Of a stretch of 64,000 nt of DNA, positions 41,664 to 50,111 are shown piece by piece. Source of the stretch: JAAZGD01 sp034003765 (lineage in GTDB: Bacteria; Bacillota; Clostridia; Peptostreptococcales; Anaerovoracaceae); contig JAVEXZ010000003.1 of NCBI GenBank assembly GCA_034003765.1, positions 62,001 to 126,000 on the forward strand. The letters run 5' to 3'. The position numbers and the translations under genes are program-made. The notes under the pieces were generated by a model. It was not told the DNA's origin. It made no database searches and worked only from the letters and a program-made list of their open reading frames with translations. The first letter of the stretch is position 1, and each line of letters starts with the position of its first letter.

Positions 41664-42251
41664 ATGATAATTAAAGAATCAGAACTAGTTGCGGTAGCAG
41701 TTAATATAGACCAGTATCCCCCTGACACAATGAAGGAAATTGCCTTTGCGGGTAGATCTAATGTAGGCAAGTCATCCTTGCTTAATATGATGATTAAACG
41801 TAAATCTCTTGCTCGTGTGTCTGGGAGTCCTGGTAAAACTAGAACCATTAATTTCTATGAAATCAATGGAGATTTTCGAATTGTAGATTTGCCTGGTTAC
41901 GGATATGCCAAAGTGTCTAGGTCTATAAGTGAGAATTGGGGAGAGATGGTTGAGAGATATTTGCAAAACCGGGAGGGCCTGGTAAAAGTCGTTCAGCTTG
42001 TGGATATCAGGCATGCTCCATCAAAGCAAGACATTCAAATGACCGAATATCTTAGACACTACAATCTTGATGGCTATGTGGTTGCCACCAAGGCAGATAA
42101 GGTTTCGAGAAATGAAATGGGTAAAAACTTAGAGCTTATTCGAAAAACACTTAATCTTGGCAAGGAAGATCAGTTGATTCCGGTTTCCGCATTGAAAAAA
42201 ACAGGTTATGATGAATTAATGGAGGCAATGGATGCCATATATCAGCTTTAG
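41664..42251 (+). CDS. engB: Ribosome biogenesis GTP-binding protein YsxC/EngB
   Basis: A small GTPase needed for 50S subunit maturation. The 195-residue protein has G1 G-R-S-N-V-G-K-S-S-L, G3 D-L-P-G-Y-G-Y-A-K and G4 T-K-A-D-K. It follows lon, as in Bacillus (lonA-ysxC). The ribosome binding site (GGGAAAG) is weak. Its last 20 bases overlap the next gene. Confidence 0.95.
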   Translation: MIIKESELVAVAVNIDQYPPDTMKEIAFAGRSNVGKSSLLNMMIKRKSLARVSGSPGKTRTINFYEINGDFRIVDLPGYGYAKVSRSISENWGEMVERYLQNREGLVKVVQLVDIRHAPSKQDIQMTEYLRHYNLDGYVVATKADKVSRNEMGKNLELIRKTLNLGKEDQLIPVSALKKTGYDELMEAMDAIYQL

Positions 42252-42573
42252 AGTTATAATAAAGAGAATACAAGCAATTAAATTCATGCTCAAGGATCCC
42301 AATGTGAAAAAACGAAAAAAACTTTTGGTGATTCTTGGACTTGTATACCTTGCTATGCCTATAGATTTAATCCCTGCTGTAATTTTTCCAATAGGCTTCA
42401 TAGATGATATTGTCCTATGGCTGTGGATCTTATATCACTTAAGAGAAACCCTTGATACTTACTGGTTGGGCGAAAAGACAGTAGACCTTTCCAAGGAATA
42501 CAAGGGCAAAACAATTATCGATGATGTAGAATTTGAGGTAAAAGAAGAGTATTCAAAAACATTCAAAAGATAA
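42232..42573 (+). CDS. DUF1232 / YkvA-like small membrane protein
   Basis: This 113-residue protein has the DUF1232 core, a hydrophobic hairpin around residues 28-68 with Y-L-A-M-P-I-D-L-I-P and G-F-I-D-D-I-V-L-W. The paired P-x-D-L-I-P and D-D elements are diagnostic of the family; its function is not known. A basic N-terminus and a charged C-terminal tail flank it. It overlaps engB by 20 bases, with GGAGG 6 bases before its ATG inside the engB coding sequence, so the two are likely translated together. Confidence 0.8.
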   Translation: MPYISFRVIIKRIQAIKFMLKDPNVKKRKKLLVILGLVYLAMPIDLIPAVIFPIGFIDDIVLWLWILYHLRETLDTYWLGEKTVDLSKEYKGKTIIDDVEFEVKEEYSKTFKR

Positions 42574-42592
42574 CAAGCATAAGGAGTAATCA

Positions 42593-43120
42593 ATGAGTGA
42601 AAACTATCAGGTAGGAACTACCCTTATTACAGAAGAAGAAATATTAAAACGTGCCAAAGAAATTGGCCAGCAGATTACAAAAGATTATGAAGGTGAGGAA
42701 GTTCTTTTTATAGGTATTCTAAAGGGTGCGGTTTTATGGCTTTCCGATGTTATTAAGAATGTTGAATTAGACACCAAAATAGATTTTATGGCGGTTTCAA
42801 GTTATGGTGCTGAAACAAAAAGCTCTGGAGTAGTTCGAATTATTAAAGACTTAGATACAGGCATTGAAGATAAGAATGTTATAATTGTTGAGGATATTAT
42901 TGATTCTGGTATAACGCTGAATTACTTGAAAGGCTATCTTCAAGGGAGAATGCCTAAAAGCCTTAAGATTTGTACTCTTTTGGACAAACCTGGAGGTAGA
43001 AGAACAGATATAAAGGGTGATTACGTTGGATTTGAGGTGGAAGATATTTTTATAGTGGGTTACGGTTTGGATTATGACCAAAAATATCGGAACCTTCCTT
43101 ATATTAGTTACTTAAAATAG
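42593..43120 (+). CDS. hpt: Hypoxanthine phosphoribosyltransferase
   Basis: Converts hypoxanthine or guanine plus PRPP to IMP or GMP in purine salvage. The 175-residue protein has the PRPP-binding motif V-I-I-V-E-D-I-I-D-S-G-I-T, the loop F-M-A-V-S-S-Y-G and the C-terminal base-recognition region V-G-Y-G-L-D-Y-D-Q-K-Y-R-N-L-P. AAGGAG lies upstream of the ATG. In many Firmicutes hpt sits near ftsH; here it is with engB and pduL. Confidence 0.95.
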   Translation: MSENYQVGTTLITEEEILKRAKEIGQQITKDYEGEEVLFIGILKGAVLWLSDVIKNVELDTKIDFMAVSSYGAETKSSGVVRIIKDLDTGIEDKNVIIVEDIIDSGITLNYLKGYLQGRMPKSLKICTLLDKPGGRRTDIKGDYVGFEVEDIFIVGYGLDYDQKYRNLPYISYLK

Positions 43121-43147
43121 TTGATATAGAATAAAGGAGAATGGAAG

Positions 43148-43717
43148 ATGGGTTACAAAGTACAAATCGGGTTATCTAACAAACATGTTCACCTCTGTGA
43201 AAAGGACATTGATACCTTGTTTGGGTGCCAACATGCCTTGTGTGCTACCAAGGATCTTGTTCAGCCAGGGCAATATGCTGCTGAGGAGAAAGTTGATGTG
43301 GTAGGTCCAAAAGGCACACTTAAAGGTGTTCGTGTTCTAGGCCCTGCAAGAAAAGAGACACAAATAGAACTAGCAATGACGGATGCCAGAGCTATTGGTA
43401 TTAAGGCTCCAGTTAAGGAATCAGGTATGCTAGATGGGACTCCTGGATGTACTCTTGTTGGGCCATGTGGCAGTGTAGAGCTTGACAGGGGAGTTATAGT
43501 TGCCCTAAGACATGTCCACTTGTCCACTGAGGAAGCAGAGGAAGCTGGCGTAAAAGACAAAGATTGGGTTAGCATAAAGGTAGAAGGACAACGAGGCTTG
43601 GTGTTTGACAATGTACTAGTTCGGGCTGGAGATGCCTACAAAAGCGAGTTCCATCTTGACACTGATGAGGGAAATGCAGCAGGATGCGGCCCAGATAGTG
43701 TTGGGGAATTACTTTAA
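43148..43717 (+). CDS. pduL: Phosphate acyltransferase PduL (PTAC)
   Basis: Interconverts acyl-CoA and acyl-phosphate (acetyl- or propanoyl-). It is a zinc enzyme unrelated to Pta. The two PduL domains carry the metal-binding motifs S-N-K-H-V-H-L and L-R-H-V-H-L-S. Other family stretches are Q-P-G-Q-Y-A-A-E-E, V-L-G-P-A-R-K-E-T-Q-I-E and H-L-D-T-D-E-G-N-A-A-G. The 189 residues begin directly with the catalytic domain, without the microcompartment-targeting peptide seen in encapsulated forms, so it should be cytosolic. It could supply ATP through acetate kinase, encoded elsewhere. A terminator follows. Confidence 0.92.
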   Translation: MGYKVQIGLSNKHVHLCEKDIDTLFGCQHALCATKDLVQPGQYAAEEKVDVVGPKGTLKGVRVLGPARKETQIELAMTDARAIGIKAPVKESGMLDGTPGCTLVGPCGSVELDRGVIVALRHVHLSTEEAEEAGVKDKDWVSIKVEGQRGLVFDNVLVRAGDAYKSEFHLDTDEGNAAGCGPDSVGELL

Positions 43718-43732
43718 TACTTATATACATGT

Positions 43733-43766
43733 AAACCCGGCTTTTCAAAGGGGAAAAGCTGGGTTT
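43733..43766 (+). terminator. Rho-independent terminator after pduL
   Basis: A 14-bp stem (AAACCCGGCTTTTC with GAAAAGCTGGGTTT, one G-T pair) and a 6-base loop are followed by CTTAGTTTTA. It separates pduL from deoC. Confidence 0.85.
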
Positions 43767-43844
43767 CTTAGTTTTATTAGATGATAAAGTACCAGTAATT
43801 ATTGTTGGATTTGCTGGGCATAAAGATGAGATGAGGAATTAATT

Positions 43845-44519
43845 ATGACTTCAAAAATGAAACCATTAAATGAATATATAGACCATACTTTACTAAAAGC
43901 CGAGGCAACTTCTGGAGAAATTATCCAACTTTGTAAGGAAGCAAAGGAGTATGGGTTCTATGCCGTTTGTGTTAACTCATCATATGTTCCTTTAGCGGTA
44001 GCCCAGCTAAAAGGTAGTGGTGTTAAAGTTGCTGCAGTGGTGGGCTTCCCCTTGGGAGCTATGTCCACTCAAGCAAAGGCCTATGAAACGGACTGGGTTT
44101 GCGAACAAGGAGCTCTTGAGGTTGATATGGTCCTTAACCTAGGAGCTTTAATCGACGGGAGAAGCCAGGAGGTAAAAGATGATATCAGTGTAGTTTGTCA
44201 ATTTGCCCATGAATACGATGCTAAGGTGAAAGTGATTCTTGAAACCTGTCTTTTGTCCCAAGAACAGATTGTCTTGGCTTGCCAATTAGCGGAAGAAGCT
44301 GGTGCTGATTTCGTGAAAACCTCAACAGGATTTTCTAAAGGGGGAGCTACCGAAGAAGTGGTTGCTTTGATGAAAAAGACAGTTGGAGACAATGTGATGA
44401 TTAAGGCTTCGGGGGGTATAAGAAACTACAAAACCGCTATGGGAATGATAGAAGCAGGGGCTGACCGACTAGGCGCATCAGCTTCAGTATCAATTATGAA
44501 AGAAGCTGAAAACAAGTAG
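43845..44519 (+). CDS. deoC: Deoxyribose-phosphate aldolase
   Basis: Splits 2-deoxyribose 5-phosphate to glyceraldehyde 3-phosphate and acetaldehyde. The 224-residue TIM barrel has Schiff-base Lys158 (F-V-K-T-S-T-G-F) and the second active-site Lys187 (I-K-A-S-G-G-I-R), plus D-H-T-L-L-K near the start. GAGGAA lies upstream of the ATG. The acetaldehyde it makes could, via an acetaldehyde dehydrogenase not in this window, feed acetyl-CoA to PduL next door. Confidence 0.96.
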   Translation: MTSKMKPLNEYIDHTLLKAEATSGEIIQLCKEAKEYGFYAVCVNSSYVPLAVAQLKGSGVKVAAVVGFPLGAMSTQAKAYETDWVCEQGALEVDMVLNLGALIDGRSQEVKDDISVVCQFAHEYDAKVKVILETCLLSQEQIVLACQLAEEAGADFVKTSTGFSKGGATEEVVALMKKTVGDNVMIKASGGIRNYKTAMGMIEAGADRLGASASVSIMKEAENK

Positions 44520-44572
44520 TTTATTCTATCGAAAGATTAAAATCAAAATCAAATACAAGGAGAAATTGATTT

Positions 44573-45361
44573 ATGTTTGTCCCAAACCCAATTGCATTTG
44601 AATTATTCGCTTTAGAGGTTCGTTGGTACGGTATTTTAATAGCTGTAGGTATGATATTAGGGTCTTTATTGCTTTATAAACGTGCCCCAAAGCATAGGCT
44701 TGACCCTGAGAAAATGTTGGACCTTATCATAGTGGGGATCCCCTTGGGAGTTATAGGGGCACGCCTTTATTATGTGGTTTTTAATCTGCCTTTATATCTT
44801 AATTCAAATGGAAATATTGATATCCTAAAAGTCCTTAATATACGAACTGGGGGCTTGGCCGTCCACGGTGGATTAATCTTAGCCTTTATTGGGGTTGCCT
44901 TGCTTTGTCGCCACTATAAATATCATCCGATTGATGTTTTAGATCTTGCTGTTCCGGGGGTAGCCTTGGCCCAAGCAATTGGACGATGGGGGAACTTTTT
45001 TAATTCAGAGGCCCATGGTGGCCCAACTGATTTACCTTGGGGCATTTTCGTTGATGGACAAATGGTCCATCCTACATTCCTCTATGAATCCTTGTGGTGT
45101 TTCGCCTTGTGCATATTCTTGGTCTATATTGACAATAGAAGAAAATTTGTAGGCCAAACATTTTTGCTATATACAAGCCTATACTCTTTAGAACGGTTTT
45201 TTGTGGAAGGCTTGAGGACAGACAGTTTAATGTTGGGGCCATTAAGACAAGCCCAGGTTTTAAGTGTGGTGGTTATATTAGTATCTTTGTTTATATACTA
45301 TTACCTTGCAAGGGGAAACAGGAAAATTATTGAGGTGGATGAAATGGAGAACAGAGAATGA
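44573..45361 (+). CDS. lgt: Prolipoprotein diacylglyceryl transferase
   Basis: Transfers diacylglycerol from phosphatidylglycerol to the lipobox Cys of prelipoproteins in the membrane. The 262-residue protein has about seven hydrophobic segments and family motifs A-R-L-Y-Y-V-V-F-N, V-H-G-G-L-I and A-I-G-R-W-G-N-F-F-N-S-E-A-H-G-G. Two likely substrates are in this window (the lipoproteins at 49.3 and 61.9 kb). AAGGAG lies upstream, and the last 4 bases overlap ychF. Confidence 0.95.
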   Translation: MFVPNPIAFELFALEVRWYGILIAVGMILGSLLLYKRAPKHRLDPEKMLDLIIVGIPLGVIGARLYYVVFNLPLYLNSNGNIDILKVLNIRTGGLAVHGGLILAFIGVALLCRHYKYHPIDVLDLAVPGVALAQAIGRWGNFFNSEAHGGPTDLPWGIFVDGQMVHPTFLYESLWCFALCIFLVYIDNRRKFVGQTFLLYTSLYSLERFFVEGLRTDSLMLGPLRQAQVLSVVVILVSLFIYYYLARGNRKIIEVDEMENRE

Positions 45362-46455
45362 AATTAGGAATTGTTGGACTTCCAAATGTAGGAAAGAGTA
45401 CCCTTTTTAACGCAATTACAAAGGCTGGTGCAGAGGCAGGCAATTATCCTTTTTGTACCATCGAACCTAATGTGGGGGTTGTAAGTGTTCCTGATCATAG
45501 AATTGATGTTCTTCACCAGATGTATAAGTCCAAGAAAACTGTATACACTGCCATTGAATTTTATGATATTGCAGGATTGGTAAAGGGGGCTTCAAAGGGA
45601 GAAGGCCTTGGCAATAAGTTCCTAGGGCATATTCGGGAAGTTGCCGCCATCTTACATGTTGTTCGTTGCTTTGAAGATGATAATGTTATACATGTTTCAG
45701 GTAAGCCTGATCCCATGATGGATATTGAAACTGTCAACTTAGAACTTATTCTTTCTGATATGGAAGTTGTTGAAAGAAGGCTACAAAAATCAGATAAAGC
45801 TAAAAAAGCAGATCCTTCCTCCGCTTTTGAGTCTGAGGTCCTAAAAAAAGTACAAGCTGTCCTTGAATCGGGGAGTTCTGCCAGAACATTAACTCAAGAT
45901 CTAACAAAGGATGAGGAAGAATTTGTGAAATCATTGGACCTCCTCTCATATAAACCTGTAATCTATATGGCAAACGTCTCTGAAAAAGAACTAACAGAGC
46001 CTGATAACCCGTGGGTTACATTGGTTAAGACCTATGCAGAAAAAGAAGCTTCTGAAGTGGTGGTTATATGTGCAAAAGTGGAGGCGGAACTGGCAGAACT
46101 AGACAGGGAAGAGCGCAATATGTTTCTTGAAGAGTTGGGCATAAAAGAATCTGGATTAGATAAATTAATTAAGGTTTCATATTCTCTTCTTGATTTGATT
46201 TCATATCTCACTGCGGGAGAACCTGAGGTTAGAGCATGGACTATTAAAAGGGGCACAAAAGCACCTCAGGCTGCAGGTAAAATCCATACTGACTTTGAGA
46301 AGGGTTTCATTCGGGCTGAGACAATTGCTTTTGATAAGCTCATGGAATGCGGCGGGAACCTGGTACAGGCAAAAGAAAAGGGTTTAGTAAGATCAGAAGG
46401 CAAGGAATATGTTGTAAAGGATGGGGATATTATCCATTTCCTTTTCAACGTGTAA
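45358..46455 (+). CDS. ychF: Redox-regulated ATPase/GTPase YchF
   Basis: An Obg-family P-loop protein that prefers ATP and binds ribosomes. The 365-residue protein has G1 G-L-P-N-V-G-K-S-T-L-F-N, G3-region D-I-A-G-L-V-K-G-A-S-K-G-E-G, a coiled-coil insertion and a C-terminal TGS domain (T-I-K-R-G-T-K-A-P-Q-A-A-G-K-I-H). The start overlaps the lgt stop (ATGA). A very strong bidirectional terminator follows. Confidence 0.96.
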   Translation: MKLGIVGLPNVGKSTLFNAITKAGAEAGNYPFCTIEPNVGVVSVPDHRIDVLHQMYKSKKTVYTAIEFYDIAGLVKGASKGEGLGNKFLGHIREVAAILHVVRCFEDDNVIHVSGKPDPMMDIETVNLELILSDMEVVERRLQKSDKAKKADPSSAFESEVLKKVQAVLESGSSARTLTQDLTKDEEEFVKSLDLLSYKPVIYMANVSEKELTEPDNPWVTLVKTYAEKEASEVVVICAKVEAELAELDREERNMFLEELGIKESGLDKLIKVSYSLLDLISYLTAGEPEVRAWTIKRGTKAPQAAGKIHTDFEKGFIRAETIAFDKLMECGGNLVQAKEKGLVRSEGKEYVVKDGDIIHFLFNV

Positions 46456-46511
46456 CTGAGATATTAATATTAGTAACAATAAAATATACAAGGCAGAAAT
46501 TGTTGCCCGAA

Positions 46512-46552
46512 AAAAGAGGAGAACTCTCAAGTTTTGAGAGTTCTCCTCTTTT
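46512..46552. terminator. Bidirectional terminator between ychF and the minus-strand fusion gene
   Basis: A perfect 19-bp stem (AAAAGAGGAGAACTCTCAA and its complement) closes a 3-base loop. A and T runs on both sides let it work on either strand for the convergent genes. It is the longest perfect hairpin I found in the window. Confidence 0.92.
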
Positions 46553-46662
46553 GGTCTTTATAGATGAGATTTTTTGAGGTTTGCACCCCAGTACATTGCA
46601 ATATAAGTAGCTTTCGTGAGCTTTTAATGAACTAGAGTCTCTAGTAAAATCCCATTATCCAT

Positions 46663-49134
46663 TTATACAAATAGATTTACGTTGGATTCTTCAGCTTCAC
46701 CTAGGTATGTCGCAACTCCACCAAGCTCTACGCCTTCAATAAGTTCATCTTCAGTAATACCCATAATATCCATAGACATGGTGCAAGCGATTAGCTTTAC
46801 CCCAGCCCCCATTGCTTGTTGCATCAACTCTTCTAGAGAATTAACATTCTTATCTTTCATTACCATTTTCATCATTTTGGTCCCCATGCCTGCCATATTC
46901 ATGTTGGACAATTTTAGGTTAGATGAACCTTGTGGCATCATGGCTCCAAACATCTTCTCGATAAATGGTTTTTTGATATTTTGGTTTTCAGGTTTTCTTA
47001 GTGCATTAAGTCCCCAGAATGTAAAGAAGAGGGTTACAGGCCTACCCATAGCGGCCGCACCGTTAGCTATTATAAATGCTGCTAGAACCTTGTCTAAGTC
47101 TCCACTGAATACAATTATAGTTTTCCCTTGATTGTCCATTGTAACATCTTGTTTGGTGGTCATGGCCTTTACCTCTCCTCCAGTTCCTTTTCGAAGATAC
47201 ACTATATTTTGTTTATCTTTTCTTTCTGTTTTCAAGAAGGTATTGCCGGTACGACGGCACCAGCTCTCAACATCTCTTGAGAAACCCATATCAGTGGCAG
47301 AAACTGCTAAAACTTCCCCATCAGTCATGGCATTAATTGTCTCGTTTACCTTCATGATTGGTCCTGGACACTGAAGGCCAGTACAGTTTAATATTTCCAT
47401 TGCACTTCCCGAGTAATCTATATCTTGAGTATCCAAAACTCCCTGTGAGTAGGATACAAAATCCCGGTAATGCATTGATTTGTAGAAGGATGAGCCTCCA
47501 GATAGGACTCTTACATTTTCAAATCCTTTTCCACTCAGAATACGGGCACCATTATAAGAACGAACACCAATAGCACAATATACTACAGTAGGAGTTTTTG
47601 GATCTAGTTCATCGATTCTTTCTCTTAGTTGGCTTAAAGGAATATGAGTGGAACCAGGTATCTCAAATGTAGTTCTTTCTGCGTCTTCACCCACATCCAG
47701 TATCACTAAACCACCCTTATCTTTATCAACCATTTCATCTAGCTCATAACACTCTACAAAACTTACCAAACCTTTCAATATATTTTCCCCAACAAAACCC
47801 AACATATTTACTGGGTCCTTTGCAGAACCAAAAGGTGGCGCATAAGCTAGCTCCAATGATTTTAAGTCATAGATTGTGGCACCTAGACGCATGGCAGAAG
47901 CCAGTACATCAATTCTTTTGTCTACTCCATCTTGTCCAACAACTTGGTTACCGAATATTTTCCCCTCTTTATCAAAGATAATTTTTAGGTCTAGGGGTGT
48001 TGCACCTGGATAATATGTAGCATGGGATTTTTGATGTATCAAAGCAACGAAATAATCTTTATTTTTTACCTTACCCAAAGCTTGTAGGTTCTTTTCGTTA
48101 AGGCCAACAGAAGCTGCTGTTAGGTCAAAAACCTGAGCTATAGCAGTTCCTAAAGTTCCCTCATAGGCCTCCTTTCCCCCCATAATATTGTTGGCGCATA
48201 TTCTGGCCTGCTTGTTAGCTGGGCCAGCAAGGGGCACCATACAAGGAGTTTTAAGGACGAAGTTTTCAACTTCAATTACGTCACCAACAGCATATATGTC
48301 AGGGTGTGAAGTGCGCATTTGTGAGTCAACTATTACCCCACCACCCTCGTTGAGCTTTAGGCCAGCTTCTTTTGCAAGGCGGCTATTAGGACGAACACCT
48401 ATTGACAAAATAACTAAGTCAGCTTCTACTTGGGTTCCACTTTTCAAAGTAATTTTTGTGACCATGTCATTGGTTTCAAATGATTGGACGCCGTCTCCTA
48501 AATGGAGGTCCACGCCATTCATCACCATATTTTCATGAATTAATTGGGCCATTTCAAAGTCTAAAGGTGCCATAACTTGGTCCATCATTTCGATTAGGCT
48601 AACATTTATTCCCAAGGCATGTAGGTTTTCTGCCATCTCAACACCAATAAAACCACCACCAATAACTGCGGCTCTTTTTGGTTTATGGTCACTAATGAAT
48701 GCTTTTATATTGTCTGTATCTGGAACAGTCCAAAGAGAAAAAATATTAGGCCCGTCTATTCCTGGAATAGGCGGTTTTAATGGAGACGACCCCGTCGATA
48801 TTACTAGGGTGTCATAGGATTCAAGGAATTTCTCCTTGGTTTTTAAGTTTAATACCCTTACAGTTTTATCTTCTGGATTAATAGCAACTACTTCATGGCC
48901 AGTTCGAACGTCAACATTATAACTTGCCTTCATCTTTTCTGGTGTTTGGATGAGAAGGGTTTCTCTATCCTTGATAACGTCGCCAATGTGGTAAGGCAGT
49001 CCACAATTAGCATAAGAAATGTAGTCACCTTTTTCGAAAATGATAATTTCCATTTCTTCGTCTAATCGCCTTAACCGGGTTGCTGTAGTAGCACCACCAG
49101 CGATTCCACCAATAATTACGGTTTTCTTTTTCAT
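46663..49134 (-). CDS. CoA-disulfide reductase-like four-domain fusion (PNDR-rhodanese-TusA-DsrE)
   Basis: An 823-residue flavoprotein fusion. The pyridine-nucleotide-disulfide oxidoreductase domain (about 1-445) has FAD motif G-G-I-A-G-G-A-T-T-A and the single active-site Cys44 (S-Y-A-N-C-G-L-P-Y) typical of CoA-disulfide or polysulfide reductases. A rhodanese domain (about 460-555) has active loop C-A-I-G-V-R-S. A TusA/SirA domain (about 580-655) has C-T-G-L-Q-C-P-G-P-I. A C-terminal DsrE-like domain (about 665-823) contains I-A-C-T-M-S-M-D-I-M-G. Together they suggest persulfide transfer and reduction. GAGGTAGGG lies upstream of the start on the minus strand. Confidence 0.92.
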   Translation of the reverse strand: MKKKTVIIGGIAGGATTATRLRRLDEEMEIIIFEKGDYISYANCGLPYHIGDVIKDRETLLIQTPEKMKASYNVDVRTGHEVVAINPEDKTVRVLNLKTKEKFLESYDTLVISTGSSPLKPPIPGIDGPNIFSLWTVPDTDNIKAFISDHKPKRAAVIGGGFIGVEMAENLHALGINVSLIEMMDQVMAPLDFEMAQLIHENMVMNGVDLHLGDGVQSFETNDMVTKITLKSGTQVEADLVILSIGVRPNSRLAKEAGLKLNEGGGVIVDSQMRTSHPDIYAVGDVIEVENFVLKTPCMVPLAGPANKQARICANNIMGGKEAYEGTLGTAIAQVFDLTAASVGLNEKNLQALGKVKNKDYFVALIHQKSHATYYPGATPLDLKIIFDKEGKIFGNQVVGQDGVDKRIDVLASAMRLGATIYDLKSLELAYAPPFGSAKDPVNMLGFVGENILKGLVSFVECYELDEMVDKDKGGLVILDVGEDAERTTFEIPGSTHIPLSQLRERIDELDPKTPTVVYCAIGVRSYNGARILSGKGFENVRVLSGGSSFYKSMHYRDFVSYSQGVLDTQDIDYSGSAMEILNCTGLQCPGPIMKVNETINAMTDGEVLAVSATDMGFSRDVESWCRRTGNTFLKTERKDKQNIVYLRKGTGGEVKAMTTKQDVTMDNQGKTIIVFSGDLDKVLAAFIIANGAAAMGRPVTLFFTFWGLNALRKPENQNIKKPFIEKMFGAMMPQGSSNLKLSNMNMAGMGTKMMKMVMKDKNVNSLEELMQQAMGAGVKLIACTMSMDIMGITEDELIEGVELGGVATYLGEAEESNVNLFV

Positions 49135-49184
49135 TTTTTCCCTACCTCATCTTTGAGCTAATCTGCAGCAATAGGTTGTTAAAA

Positions 49185-49213
49185 ATTATACTATCTAAGG
49201 AATTATATAATAA
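49185..49213 (-). promoter_or_regulatory. Putative promoter of the CoA-disulfide reductase-like gene
   Basis: On the minus strand, TTATTA (49213-49208) and a perfect TATAAT (49190-49185) are separated by 17 bases, about 50 bases upstream of the start codon. The -35 matches only three of six positions. A dyad lies just upstream. Confidence 0.45.
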
Positions 49214-49228
49214 TAAAGGGGATAATTC

Positions 49229-49243
49229 TGTAACAATGTTACA
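49229..49243. promoter_or_regulatory. Palindrome TGTAAC-N3-GTTACA, possible operator
   Basis: Perfect 6-base arms with a 3-base centre. It lies about 15 bases upstream of the putative -35 of the reductase fusion gene, a position typical of activator sites. The regulator is unknown. Confidence 0.5.
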
Positions 49244-49281
49244 AAATTAAGAGTGTATTTGTATTTATTAAAAAGATTTAT

Positions 49282-49307
49282 AAAAAAAAGGCCTTAAAGA
49301 AAGGCCT
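49282..49307 (-). terminator. Rho-independent terminator of the lipoprotein gene
   Basis: Read on the minus strand, a 7-bp stem (AGGCCTT/AAGGCCT) with a 5-base loop is followed by seven or more T. It lies 15 bases after the lipoprotein stop and separates that gene from the reductase fusion gene. Confidence 0.8.
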
Positions 49308-49321
49308 GAAGAGATTAGCAT

Positions 49322-49855
49322 TTATGGCATATACTGTTGGACAATTAATTCAACAAAATCATGCATAACATAAAAGTAAAAATAATAATGGATTTCTTCA
49401 GAAGGAGTCTCTTGAAGAAATGAAGAAAAGTCGTCATTGAAAGCCTGTATAAAACCTGCGCTATTCAGAAAAAACTGCCCATCCTCTAAATCATTGGTGG
49501 GGAATATTACTGATCTAACATTTTTAGACAAGGTAAGCTCATAGTTGACATTTCGATCTGCAATATAAAAACCACCTGGTTGACTTGAGTCTTCTACAAA
49601 TTGTTTCCCTAAAACAGTAAGGGTATAAGTGTCATCTTTATTATCAATGATGCTATCAATTTCACCAAACCTCTTTTCTGCCCCATCTTTTATTATTTGG
49701 TTGGCAAAATCAGTTATTAAATAGTCCAGCGTAATTTCGGGCTCCTCATATGTGCCTCCAGAAAGGTCTGATTTCCAGCATCCACCAAGAGATAAAACCA
49801 ATAAAAAGCACAGAGTCAATAAGGCAGTTCGCCTAATAAAAAGATTTCTAATCAT
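49322..49855 (-). CDS. Small lipoprotein of unknown function
   Basis: This 177-residue protein has a lipoprotein signal: basic N-terminus (R-N-L-F-I-R-R), hydrophobic core and lipobox L-S-L-G-G-C26. The mature part is acidic, with predicted beta strands (T-Y-T-L-T-V-L-G-K, V-N-Y-E-L-T-L) and an aromatic end (H-Y-Y-F-Y-F-Y-V-M-H). I recognise no family. It is monocistronic, with its own promoter and terminator, and divergent from mraZ. A GGGAGG ribosome binding site precedes the ATG on the minus strand. Confidence 0.75.
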   Translation of the reverse strand: MIRNLFIRRTALLTLCFLLVLSLGGCWKSDLSGGTYEEPEITLDYLITDFANQIIKDGAEKRFGEIDSIIDNKDDTYTLTVLGKQFVEDSSQPGGFYIADRNVNYELTLSKNVRSVIFPTNDLEDGQFFLNSAGFIQAFNDDFSSFLQETPSEEIHYYFYFYVMHDFVELIVQQYMP

Positions 49856-49921
49856 AAGAACCTCCCATGAGCTTTTATAAAAGCTACTATCATTCGCGAC
49901 ATTATGCTCTAAATTTTATTA

Positions 49922-49951
49922 ATTATACCACGATTTACGAGAAATACACAA
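49922..49951 (-). promoter_or_regulatory. Promoter of the lipoprotein gene
   Basis: On the minus strand TTGTGT (49951-49946) lies 18 bases before TGG-TATAAT (-10 at 49927-49922), an extended -10 element. The 16-base perfect palindrome AGCTTTTATAAAAGCT (49870-49885) lies in the resulting leader. The 334-base gap between the lipoprotein and mraZ starts also contains the MraZ box array on the other side. Confidence 0.5.
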
Positions 49952-50111
49952 TAAAGTCGTAGAGGATAATGGTTTACCACCCTTATTTCTCCAAGATTTG
50001 CCTACATGTAGAGAGGGTTTTGTGTATTGGCTACAATATATTGTGAAAATTTTCTAGAAATAATATTTTCGGGAGGAATTTCAAAAATAATGGAGGATAG
50101 AATAGGCTTAT

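Noticed and set aside
46682..47374. 149- and 80-codon plus-strand frames inside the reductase fusion gene
   Set aside because: They are antisense to a gene with four recognisable domains and show biased Ser/Thr/Pro/Ile composition.
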